Shown: piece after piece, positions 32,273 to 41,054 of the stretch | How positions within the stretch are numbered: the stretch's first letter is position 1 | Layout of the letters: every line of letters begins with the position of its first letter | NCBI GenBank assembly: GCA_947168665.1 | Contig: CAMVMX010000001.1 | Coordinates: 124,001-188,000 of the forward strand | Direction of reading: 5' to 3' | DNA length: 64,000 nucleotides | Origin: an uncultured Bacteroidales bacterium | GTDB lineage: Bacteria > Bacteroidota > Bacteroidia > Bacteroidales > P3 | The notes under the pieces: model-generated | Database searches by the model: none | What the model was told of the DNA's origin: nothing | What the model saw: the letters and a program-made list of their open reading frames with translations, nothing else | Translations under genes and position numbers: made by a program

Positions 32273-34288
32273 ATGCAACTGAAGAATATCATCTTTGCCA
32301 CTGTCAAACACCTGCCCTTGCTGACCAAGGTGCTGGCGATGCTGGTCACCTCGGCGCTGATTCCCCTCATGTTTCCCAGCGACGGACGCGGCGGGCACTA
32401 CGACTATGCCGAAGGGAGCATCTGGCGCAACGACGACCTGGTGGCCCCGTTCGATTTCGGAGTACAGAAAACGCAGGGCGAAATTGACCAGGAGACCGCT
32501 TCGGCCCTGGCCGACCTGACGCTCTATTACCACCTCGACCCCGCCGCCCATGGCAAGGCGGTGGAACGGCTCAACTCCCTCGCCCGCACACGCGCCGGAC
32601 TCGACCTTCGCGCCCTGCGCCGCTCGGTGGACAGCATCTACGCCGTCGGCTATCTGGAAATCCCGGCCGACATGCCCGACTACGAAGGCCATACCCTCGT
32701 GGTGCTGGACGGCAACGTAGGGTCTGAGCACACGGCGTCCGAGTATGTAAGCCCGATGGATGTGACCAGCGCACTGCTGCGCGACAGCATACTGGAACCC
32801 AGCATCGTGTATGACGCCAACCGCACGCAACTGGAGATGGATTCGAGGGTGTCGCAGCTTATCACCTCCGCAGGAGTGGTGAAGCAGGGCGAGCGCATCA
32901 TTGCCAAAGGCGAGACGGTGACCGCCGAGCGGGCCCGCATCATCCAGTCGCTCGAGCTGGAAAACGACAAACTCTTCAGGGAGAACTACCATCCGTGGGG
33001 CCGCTACACCGGACAGCTGATGCTGTGCATCATCGCCTTTATAGCCCTGTATATGTTCTTGAAAAACACACGCCACCCCATCCTTGAGGACAACCGCAAG
33101 GTGATTTTCGTGATGGTGCTGGTGCTGCTGATGTCGGCCTTGACGGCCCTGGTGTCGAGCCAGAGCCCCGGCTGGGTGCTGATTGTGCCGCTCTGCATCG
33201 TGCCCATCATGATGCGGGTGTTTTTCGACATGCGTGTGGCCCTCTATGTGCATGTCACCACTATTATCATCTTGGCCAACATGGTGCCAAACCCCTTTGA
33301 GTTCATTTTTTACCAACTCATAGCGGGTATGATGTCGATAGTGACGGTGCGCAATTTCGAGAACCGGAGCAAGTTTTTCCTGGTGAGCGGGGCCATATTC
33401 CTGTCCTACTCCCTCATCTACACTTTCGGTGTGCTCAGCCAGGAGAGTACGCTGGAGGGCATCACCGCCGGGCGCTACCTGGTGTTTTTCCTCAATGCCC
33501 TGCTCACGCTGCTTGCATACCCGCTCATCTATCTTTTCGAGCGGGCTTTCGGCATGACCACCAACCTCACGCTGATGGAGCTTTCGTCGACCAACACCCC
33601 GGCCCTGCGCGAACTGTCGCGCCACGCCCCGGGCACCTTCCAGCACGCCATGCAGGTGGCCAACATCAGCGAGGACCTGATTAACGAAATCGGCGGCAAC
33701 GCCCTGCTGGCCAAAGTGGGCGCTCTCTACCACGACATCGGCAAGGTGTCGGCCCCCCTCTTCTTCACCGAAAACCAAAACGGAGGGTTCAACCCGCACG
33801 ACGAGCTGGACAATGCCGAGAGCGCGGCCATTATCATACAGCATGTGCGCACCGGGCTCGAACTGGCCAAGAAATACCACCTGCCGGCACAGGTGCAGGA
33901 CTTTATCCGCACCCACCACGGCACGACGATGACTGGCTACTTCTACGCCAAGCAGCTGAATGAGCATCCCGACGAGCCCATCAACCCGTCGGACTTCCAG
34001 TATCCCGGGCCCACGCCATTCTCGCGCGAGACCGCCGTGGTGATGATTGTGGACAGCGTGGAGGCCGCATGCAAGAGCCTGAAAAGCCACGACAGCGAGG
34101 CCATCAACCAGCTGGTGGACCGCATTGTGGACAGCAAAATCAGCCAGCATCAGTTGCAGAATTGCAACCTCACCTTCGGCGATATCACCCGTGTGAAGGC
34201 CATGCTCAAGTCCAAAATGCTGAGCATATACCACGCCCGCATATCCTATCCTGTAGTCACCCCCCGCACCCAAGAACAGAAAAGTTGA
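32273..34288 (+). CDS. pgpH: 7TM-HD family c-di-AMP phosphodiesterase
   Basis: 671 residues from the ATG at 32273 (a TTG two codons earlier is unlikely). Layout: N-terminal membrane helix, extracytoplasmic domain to ~residue 240, seven membrane segments (~250-450), then a cytoplasmic HD domain with LYHDIGKV (HD), HAPGTFQHAMQVANI and IIIQHVRTGLELA...IRTHHGTT. PgpH proteins cut c-di-AMP to pApA and so tune osmotic and cell-wall homeostasis. It probably shares a transcript with the YfhO gene 71 bp downstream. Confidence 0.92.
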   Translation: MQLKNIIFATVKHLPLLTKVLAMLVTSALIPLMFPSDGRGGHYDYAEGSIWRNDDLVAPFDFGVQKTQGEIDQETASALADLTLYYHLDPAAHGKAVERLNSLARTRAGLDLRALRRSVDSIYAVGYLEIPADMPDYEGHTLVVLDGNVGSEHTASEYVSPMDVTSALLRDSILEPSIVYDANRTQLEMDSRVSQLITSAGVVKQGERIIAKGETVTAERARIIQSLELENDKLFRENYHPWGRYTGQLMLCIIAFIALYMFLKNTRHPILEDNRKVIFVMVLVLLMSALTALVSSQSPGWVLIVPLCIVPIMMRVFFDMRVALYVHVTTIIILANMVPNPFEFIFYQLIAGMMSIVTVRNFENRSKFFLVSGAIFLSYSLIYTFGVLSQESTLEGITAGRYLVFFLNALLTLLAYPLIYLFERAFGMTTNLTLMELSSTNTPALRELSRHAPGTFQHAMQVANISEDLINEIGGNALLAKVGALYHDIGKVSAPLFFTENQNGGFNPHDELDNAESAAIIIQHVRTGLELAKKYHLPAQVQDFIRTHHGTTMTGYFYAKQLNEHPDEPINPSDFQYPGPTPFSRETAVVMIVDSVEAACKSLKSHDSEAINQLVDRIVDSKISQHQLQNCNLTFGDITRVKAMLKSKMLSIYHARISYPVVTPRTQEQKS

Positions 34289-34359
34289 CTGTCAGGCCTA
34301 TCCCGCACATTCATTGACAAGCAAGAAAAAACAATATCGAAGAATCATAAAGCATCATT

Positions 34360-36900
34360 ATGAAGAAGACAATCTTGACCCACGCAGCTATGGTGGTGGC
34401 CCTGCTGGCCATCGCCGCCATTTATTTCATGCCCATCCTGCAGGGCAAGGCTTTGCCCCAAGGCGACCTGCAGAAGTATGAGGGCATGGCCAAAGCACAG
34501 AAGGACTATCACTCGGCCACTGGCGAATATGCCACTTGGTGTCCCAGCATGTTTGGCGGTATGCCTGGCTATCAAATCACCAACAGCCCCCAGCATTCGG
34601 TGTTCACGCCGGTGAAGAACGTTTTGTCGCTGCAGATTTTCGGCCGCCAGAACGACATGGGCGTGCTGTTCCTCTATCTGCTGGGGTTTTATGTAGCACT
34701 GGTGGCCCTCGGGGTGAGTCCCTGGCTGGCCCTGCTGGGCGGACTGGCTTTCGGGCTGGGAAGCTATAATATCATTATTATCGAGGCCGGCCATATCACC
34801 AAGGCTTGGGCCATGGCCATGATGGCACCCGTGCTGGCCGGCGAGTTGCTCTGCCTGAAAGGGGCCGGGACATGGCGCGAGGATAAACGCCGGGCCAAAC
34901 ACATGTGGGTGTGGGGCGGCATACTGTTTCTGCTGGCCTTGGGGCTGCAGATTGCGCTGAACCATATCCAGATTACGTTCTACACTGCCATAGCGGGCGT
35001 ACTGATGGGCATTGCCTACGCTGTGTATGCCATCAAGGACAGGTATTTCGGCCGTTTCTTGCTGTCGGTTGGCGTTCTGGTGGTCGGGGTGTTGCTGGCC
35101 CTGGCTTGCAACACGCGTCATCTGCTGGTGAACGAGGAGTATATGCAATACACCATGCGCGGGGGCAGCGAAATCACCGTCACCCCGCAGGACCTTTACG
35201 GCAAGGACTATCCGCGCAACAATAATTCCAACGACAAGGGATTGGACATCAACTACGCTTTCAGCTGGAGCTACGGCATAGGCGAGACTTACACCCTGCT
35301 GGTGCCTGGCGCGCGCGGCGGCGGCAGCATCGAGCCGGTGAGCAAGAGCAGTGCGTCGTACAGCAATTTCCGTCAGGAGAAGATGCCCCTCTATTGGGGC
35401 GACCAGCCGTTCACAAGCGGTCCAGTCTACTTCGGAGCCATTGTGATGTTCCTCTTCCTGTTCGGCATGATAGTGGTCCGTGGTCCGGAGCGGTGGTGGA
35501 TTCTGGCTGCCATGGTGGTGGCCATCCTCCTGTCGTGGGGCCGCAACCTGATGGGCTTCAACGAATGGATGTTCAACCACCTGCCGCTCTACAATAAATT
35601 CCGCACCCCGTCGATGAGTTTGGTGCTGGCCAATGTGCTGGCAGTGCTGATGGCGGTGTTGGGACTGAGGGAGGCCACTACGCTGCGCGAAAAGGGCGAG
35701 ACCAAGCGGCTGCTGCGCGGCCTCTATATATCAGCCGGAACCACGGTGGGCATTATCCTCGTCGGACTGCTGATGAGCGGAAGCCTGGACTACAGCGGTG
35801 CCGCCGATGCGGAGATGGCTCACCAGTATGGCGACCAATGGCCAATGATTCAGAGCATCTTTGTGCAGGACCGCAAAGCACTGTTTGTGGGCGACTCGTG
35901 GAGAAGCATCATCTTCATCGTGTTGGCAGCGGCCACGTTGTGGCTCTACCTGAAGCACTGGGCTTCGAAACCCAAGGCGGCGCTGCCCGTGGTGGCGGTG
36001 TTGGCTCTGCTGACGGTGATTGACCTGCAGGGCGTGAACAGCCGCTATCTGAACAGCGACAACTATGTGCGCAACGCCCGTATGCTGGAGATGCAGCCCG
36101 CACAGTACGACCGCGACATCGACGCCATTGCCCAGCAGGCCGGCGACCAGGACTACCGTGTGCTGAACTTGGCCGTGAACACCTTCAACGACTCCAAGCC
36201 CTCGGCATTCCACAACCAGGTGGGCGGTTACAGTGCCGCAAAACTGCGCCGCTACCAAGACATTATCGACTTCTACATCAGCGGCCGAATCAACACCGGC
36301 GTGCTGAATATGCTCAACACCCGCTACATCGTGATGAACAACGGGCAGGTGCAACGTAATCCCGACGCACTGGGCAACTGCTGGTTTGTGAACGGCATCA
36401 CGCCAGTGGAAAGCGCCAACGACGAAATTTTGAAGCTGAACGAGTTCGACCCCGCCAACGAGGCTGTGGTGAATGTGGCCGAGATGGGCGAGGGATTGAA
36501 GGACTTGCCCAAGCACTTTGTCAATGGCATGGTAAGGTTTGGCGTGGACAGCAGTGCCTACATCGTGATGGAGCATAAAAATCCCGCCGACCTCAACACG
36601 CTCACTTATCGCAGCCACCACAACCTGGCCACCCCGGCGCTGGCCGTGTTCAGCGAAATCTATTATTCTCCTGATTGGAAAGCCTACATCGACGGCAAGC
36701 CCGCCGAGTATATCCGCGCCAACTATATACTGCGCGCCATGTTGATTCCCGCCGGCGACCACGTCATCGAGTTCCGCAATGAGGCTCCCACCATGCACCG
36801 CCTCGACACCATCACCCTTGTCTGCTCCATTGCCACGATACTGATTATCGGCGCCACACTTTTCTTCTACTACCGCAGGAGAAAATCCAGTGCCAAATAG
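34360..36900 (+). CDS. YfhO-family membrane protein
   Basis: 846 residues with about 13 membrane segments and a large C-terminal exported domain. The start MKKTILTHAAMVVALLAIAAIYFMPILQGKALPQGDLQKYEGM and the exported loop TGEYATWCPSMFGGMPGYQI match the YfhO family, GT-C-like proteins linked to lipid or teichoic-acid glycosylation in Bacillus. The aspartate in LPQGDL sits where GT-C enzymes keep a catalytic acid. The acceptor in Bacteroidetes is unknown. A GT2 glycosyltransferase follows after 32 bp, which supports a role in surface glycan assembly. Confidence 0.85.
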   Translation: MKKTILTHAAMVVALLAIAAIYFMPILQGKALPQGDLQKYEGMAKAQKDYHSATGEYATWCPSMFGGMPGYQITNSPQHSVFTPVKNVLSLQIFGRQNDMGVLFLYLLGFYVALVALGVSPWLALLGGLAFGLGSYNIIIIEAGHITKAWAMAMMAPVLAGELLCLKGAGTWREDKRRAKHMWVWGGILFLLALGLQIALNHIQITFYTAIAGVLMGIAYAVYAIKDRYFGRFLLSVGVLVVGVLLALACNTRHLLVNEEYMQYTMRGGSEITVTPQDLYGKDYPRNNNSNDKGLDINYAFSWSYGIGETYTLLVPGARGGGSIEPVSKSSASYSNFRQEKMPLYWGDQPFTSGPVYFGAIVMFLFLFGMIVVRGPERWWILAAMVVAILLSWGRNLMGFNEWMFNHLPLYNKFRTPSMSLVLANVLAVLMAVLGLREATTLREKGETKRLLRGLYISAGTTVGIILVGLLMSGSLDYSGAADAEMAHQYGDQWPMIQSIFVQDRKALFVGDSWRSIIFIVLAAATLWLYLKHWASKPKAALPVVAVLALLTVIDLQGVNSRYLNSDNYVRNARMLEMQPAQYDRDIDAIAQQAGDQDYRVLNLAVNTFNDSKPSAFHNQVGGYSAAKLRRYQDIIDFYISGRINTGVLNMLNTRYIVMNNGQVQRNPDALGNCWFVNGITPVESANDEILKLNEFDPANEAVVNVAEMGEGLKDLPKHFVNGMVRFGVDSSAYIVMEHKNPADLNTLTYRSHHNLATPALAVFSEIYYSPDWKAYIDGKPAEYIRANYILRAMLIPAGDHVIEFRNEAPTMHRLDTITLVCSIATILIIGATLFFYYRRRKSSAK

Positions 36901-36932
36901 ACTCAACTATAAACCTTATCGCTTAACGACAA

Positions 36933-37835
36933 ATGATTTCTGTAATCATCTGCACATACAACCGACAGAAGTACATATATAATGTGCTGAAAAGCGTTGC
37001 CGAAAACGACCTGCCCCGCACTGAATACGAGATTGTGTTGGTGAACAACAACAGCACCGACAATACAGAGCAGGAGTGCCGCCGTTTTCAGAACGATTTC
37101 CCCGAAGTGAAGTTCCGCTACTGCGTTGAGACCAGCCAAGGCCTCTCATACGCCCGCAACTGCGGCATACGGCAGGCGGCGGGCGACCTGCTGGCATACG
37201 TCGACGACGACGCCACCGTCAATAAGGAATACTTGAGCACTTATGCCCAGTTCTTTGCCGACCATCCCGACGCCGTGGCGGCTGGCGGCCCCATACTGCC
37301 CCGCTACGAGACCGAAGAACCCAAATGGATGACCCACTACACCCGCCAACTCATCACCGGCAAGCTCTACCTCGGCGAGAAAGAGCGAGAGTTTCCCCGT
37401 GGGGCCTTCCCCGGCGGCGGAAACGCCTGTTATCGCAAGAGCGTGTTCGACACCGTAGGGCTGTTCAACGTGGAACTGGGACGCAAGGGCAACAGTCTGA
37501 TTGGGGCCGAGGAAAAAGACCTCTTCGACAAGATGACCACTCACGGGATGCACTTCTACTACCTCCCCACCGCCATCCTCTATCATATCATACAACCCTA
37601 CAAACTGACCGACGACCACTTCGATCGGCTCACCTACAGCATCGGCGTGAGCGAGCGATACCGAACACAGCAGATCTCGCGCAAGAAATACCTCACCCGC
37701 CTGATGCAAGAGGGAGTGAAATGGGGAGGCACCCTCGTGCTGTGGTGTCTGCACGCACTGAAAGGGGAATTCGACAAAGGCAACAAACTGGTGGCCTTCC
37801 GCCGCAACGTCACCCGCGGCCTGCTAAATCACTAA
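36933..37835 (+). CDS. Family 2 glycosyltransferase
   Basis: 300 residues. GT-A fold: ISVIICTYNRQKYI at the N-terminus (nucleotide-binding strand), VLVNNNSTDNT, LSYARNCGIRQAAGDLLAYVDDDATV (the DxD metal motif), and GGNACYRKSVFDTVGLFN in the acceptor region. No membrane segment is visible, so it works at the cytoplasmic face. Donor and acceptor cannot be told. It is the last gene of the pgpH-yfhO run. Confidence 0.93.
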   Translation: MISVIICTYNRQKYIYNVLKSVAENDLPRTEYEIVLVNNNSTDNTEQECRRFQNDFPEVKFRYCVETSQGLSYARNCGIRQAAGDLLAYVDDDATVNKEYLSTYAQFFADHPDAVAAGGPILPRYETEEPKWMTHYTRQLITGKLYLGEKEREFPRGAFPGGGNACYRKSVFDTVGLFNVELGRKGNSLIGAEEKDLFDKMTTHGMHFYYLPTAILYHIIQPYKLTDDHFDRLTYSIGVSERYRTQQISRKKYLTRLMQEGVKWGGTLVLWCLHALKGEFDKGNKLVAFRRNVTRGLLNH

Positions 37836-37948
37836 CACAAGCCCTGCTAAGCACCAGACCGACGCAATATCACACGACAGACAGCATCCGAGGCACTATT
37901 TTTCCTGTCATTTAGCCACAATAGATATTCACATTAAAAAAAAAGTTG

Positions 37949-37956
37949 TATTTTTG
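37949..37956 (+). promoter_or_regulatory. Predicted -7 box for the DUF349 gene
   Basis: TATTTTTG, full TAnnTTTG match, giving an ~80-nt leader before the ATG at 38043. Confidence 0.6.
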
Positions 37957-38042
37957 CATCATGCCATCAAGGCGATAAAACCCAGTTAAACGTCTGTAAC
38001 GACATATTACAGAACTAATTCTAAAAACAATACACCATCAAA

Positions 38043-40019
38043 ATGGAAGACCTGAATCAAAATGCAGCAAACCCCTCAACTGAGGAAACCGTTGTCAACA
38101 ACGAACTGCAAACCCCCGTTGAAGAGCAACCCTCCACCGAGGCTGCCGAAAACGACACTGACACCAACAACACAACCACAGTCGACACAACTGTCACCGA
38201 AAGCCAGCCTGCCGACAGCGGCCAAGCCGCACACTCCGAGCCCAACACCGCCGAACCCGAAACCGAGCCCGTGGTAGACTACACCTCCCTGAGCCGCGAA
38301 GACCTTCTCGCCGCCTTCAACGAACTGATGGCCGACGACATCTCCCGCATCCGCAACCGTGCCAGCGCCATCCGCAACCAGTTCAACATCCTCAACAAGG
38401 AAGTTGAAAAACAAGCCTTCGAAGCATTCCTTGCCGAAGGCGGAAACAAAGAGGACTACAAACCTGCCAACGATGCCGTAGCCGAAGCATTCTACAAAGC
38501 CTACGACACCTACCGCGCACGCCGCCAAAAAATGCAGGAGGAACTCGACGCGCAGAAAGCCGCCAACCTCGAAGCCAAAAAGCAAATCCTCGAAGAACTC
38601 CGCACACTCATCGACAAAGACGAAGAAACCCTCAAACAAACCTACGACGAATTCAACGCCATACAGGAAAAATGGAAAGCCATCGGCGAGGTGCCGCGCG
38701 ACCAGATGAACGACCTCTGGCAGAACTACCATTTCCTCATCGAGCAATTTTTCAACAAAGTCAAGATAAACAAAGAGCTCCGCATGCTCGACCTCAAGCG
38801 CAACCTGGAACAGAAAATCCAACTCTGCGAGCGGGCCGAAGAGCTCATCGTGGAAACCTCCGTGGTCAAAGCATTCAAGGCCCTGCAGGAACTCCGCGCC
38901 CAATGGCGGGAAATCGGACCCGTCCCCACCGAACAGAACGAAGAAACCTGGCAACGCTTCAACAACGCCGCCAACCAAATTGACGAGCGCCGCCGCGAAT
39001 ATTACGACCAGCGCAAAGAGGAACTCGACCAGAACCTCCTGGCCAAACAGGCCCTCATCGACAAAGCCACCGAACTCACCAAAGAAACGCCCCAGACCAC
39101 CAAGGCCTGGAACGACACCACCGAAGCCCTCGACGAGCTGCTCAAACTCTGGAAGAGCATCGGCCCCGTGCCGCGCGAGCAAAACGAAACCATCTGGGCC
39201 CAGTTCAAAGGCATCATCGACAAGCACTATGCCGACAAGAAACTCCACTTCGGCCAGATGCGCGACGAGCAATCCGAAAACTACAACAAGAAAATAGACC
39301 TCTGCCTCCGCGCCGAGGCCATCGCCAAACGCGAAGACTGGAAAAAAGCCACCGAAGAACTCCTCCAGCTCCAAGCCGAATGGAAAGCCGTAGGCCCCAC
39401 CAGCCGCAAAGTGAGCGACAAAATATGGCACCGCTTCCGCTCTGCCTGCGACGAGTTCTTTGCCAAAAAAGGCGAGTTCTTCAAAGACATCCGCAGCAGC
39501 GAAAACGAGAACCTGGCCAAGAAAAACGCCATCCTTGACGAAATCAAGGCCTACCAGTTCGGCGACAACAAAGAGGAAAACCTCACCGCCATCAAAGACT
39601 TCCAGCGCCGCTGGGCCGAAATCGGCCACGTGCCCATGAAAGAGAAAGACCGCATCCAGAAAGAATACCGCTCACTCCTCAACGGCATCTTCGAACAACT
39701 CAAAATCTCCGCCCGCGAAGCCGACGAAAACAACTACCGCGAGCGCATCCGCAACCACTCGGGTGCCAACAGCGAACGATTCCTCGACAGCGAGCGCAAC
39801 CAGCTGCTCAACCAAATCGACAAAATGCGTTCCGACCTCAAACTGTGGGAAAACAACCTCGGCTTCCTCGCCAACAGCAAGCAGGCCGACCTCCTCAAAG
39901 AGGAATTTGAGCGCAAGATGGACAACACCCGTCGCCAGATAGCCCTCCTCGAAGCCAAAGTCCGCATACTCGACGAGGCCGAACAGGAAAAAGAGCAGAA
40001 CAAAGAAAACAACCAATAA
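38043..40019 (+). CDS. DUF349-repeat protein
   Basis: 658 residues. An acidic, threonine-rich low-complexity N-terminus (~1-80, e.g. TDTNNTTTVDTTVTESQP) is followed by five DUF349 units of ~75 residues. Each has the pattern W-x-x-I-G-x-V-P ... W-x-x-F and a helix: KWKAIGEVPRDQMNDLW, QWREIGPVPTEQNEETW, LWKSIGPVPREQNETIW, EWKAVGPTSRKVSDKIW and RWAEIGHVPMKEKDRI. The rest is coiled-coil-like. DUF349 proteins are cytosolic and of unknown role; repeats may bind nucleic acid or proteins. It starts the operon with gldB. Confidence 0.92.
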   Translation: MEDLNQNAANPSTEETVVNNELQTPVEEQPSTEAAENDTDTNNTTTVDTTVTESQPADSGQAAHSEPNTAEPETEPVVDYTSLSREDLLAAFNELMADDISRIRNRASAIRNQFNILNKEVEKQAFEAFLAEGGNKEDYKPANDAVAEAFYKAYDTYRARRQKMQEELDAQKAANLEAKKQILEELRTLIDKDEETLKQTYDEFNAIQEKWKAIGEVPRDQMNDLWQNYHFLIEQFFNKVKINKELRMLDLKRNLEQKIQLCERAEELIVETSVVKAFKALQELRAQWREIGPVPTEQNEETWQRFNNAANQIDERRREYYDQRKEELDQNLLAKQALIDKATELTKETPQTTKAWNDTTEALDELLKLWKSIGPVPREQNETIWAQFKGIIDKHYADKKLHFGQMRDEQSENYNKKIDLCLRAEAIAKREDWKKATEELLQLQAEWKAVGPTSRKVSDKIWHRFRSACDEFFAKKGEFFKDIRSSENENLAKKNAILDEIKAYQFGDNKEENLTAIKDFQRRWAEIGHVPMKEKDRIQKEYRSLLNGIFEQLKISAREADENNYRERIRNHSGANSERFLDSERNQLLNQIDKMRSDLKLWENNLGFLANSKQADLLKEEFERKMDNTRRQIALLEAKVRILDEAEQEKEQNKENNQ

Positions 40020-40022
40020 GCT

Positions 40023-41054
40023 GTGAGAAAGACACTCAACCTTAACGTCCTCCTCCCCCGGCCAGACACCGTCCGCCGCCGCCACACCCCGCTGTGGCTG
40101 CCCGCACTCCTGATACTCCTCACAGCACTCACATCCAGTTGCAAACAAACACCTGTCGAAGCGGTACAAATCCACCGCTTCGACAAGGTGCTTTTTGACA
40201 CCCCTCCCAACCAACTGCCCCAAACACTTGCGCAGCGCCATGCCGAGTTCAACACCGACCTCATCAACCTCCAGCCGGACAACCCCGACTTCATGGCCCT
40301 CCTGGTCGGATTCGTGCAGGACCCCACCATGCGCGACATCTACCGCATTGCCGACAGCCTTTTCGGCGACATGAAGCCCGAAGCCGAAGGTCTCGGCGCG
40401 GCCCTGTCGCGCGCCGAAGAGCTATGCCCCACCATCCGCTACGACAAAGTCTACACCTTCCTCTCCGGCACCTTCGACTACGACATGCGCGTGGGCTGCA
40501 ACAGCCACGAACTCATCATCAGCCTCGACCAGTACATCCTGCCCTACACCGAGCGCTACAACTACTTCAACAACCCCCTCTACCTCGTTCTCCAAAGCCG
40601 CCGCCAATACCTCCTCACCGACTGCATGACAGCCATAGCCCGCCAGCACATCGCCATCCCCGCCGACCGCGAAATGTCCCTCCTCGACTACATGATCTCC
40701 GAAGGCAAAGCCATCTACTTCGCCCAACAAACACTTCCCCAGGCCCCCGACAGCATCCTCCTCCGCTACACCGCCCAGCAAGCCGAATGGATGGAGCGCA
40801 ACGAAGAGAACGTATGGACCTACCTCCTGCAATCCAAAATCCTCTACGAAACCGACTACATGCGCTTCCACAACCTCATCGACGACGCCCCCAAAACCAA
40901 CGCCTTCCGCGACTCCTCGCCCCGCACCACCGACTACATCGGGTGGCACATCGTATCCCGCTACATGAAAAACACAGGCATCACCATCCAGCAACTCTTT
41001 GAAGAAACCGATGCCCAGAAAATCCTCACCCAATCAAATTACCGACCCAAATGA
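40023..41054 (+). CDS. gldB: GldB-family gliding/T9SS-associated lipoprotein
   Basis: 343 residues from a GTG at 40023, 3 nt after the DUF349 stop; no ATG fits. The long N-terminus ends in an SPII site (LLILLTALTSSC, cysteine near residue 40). The body has VQIHRFDKVLFDT, TIRYDKVYTFLSGTFDYDM and LIISLDQYILPYTERYNYF, typical of GldB. In Flavobacteria GldB is needed for gliding; in Bacteroidales it is kept with T9SS or envelope functions, matching the T9SS cargoes in this window. Its stop overlaps the ATG of the next gene as ATGA. Confidence 0.85.
   Translation: MRKTLNLNVLLPRPDTVRRRHTPLWLPALLILLTALTSSCKQTPVEAVQIHRFDKVLFDTPPNQLPQTLAQRHAEFNTDLINLQPDNPDFMALLVGFVQDPTMRDIYRIADSLFGDMKPEAEGLGAALSRAEELCPTIRYDKVYTFLSGTFDYDMRVGCNSHELIISLDQYILPYTERYNYFNNPLYLVLQSRRQYLLTDCMTAIARQHIAIPADREMSLLDYMISEGKAIYFAQQTLPQAPDSILLRYTAQQAEWMERNEENVWTYLLQSKILYETDYMRFHNLIDDAPKTNAFRDSSPRTTDYIGWHIVSRYMKNTGITIQQLFEETDAQKILTQSNYRPK

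Noticed and set aside
32264..34273. 669-codon open frame on the minus strand opposite pgpH
   Set aside because: It is histidine/glycine-rich, has no domain, and lies exactly opposite a convincing 7TM-HD gene; it is a product of high GC third positions.
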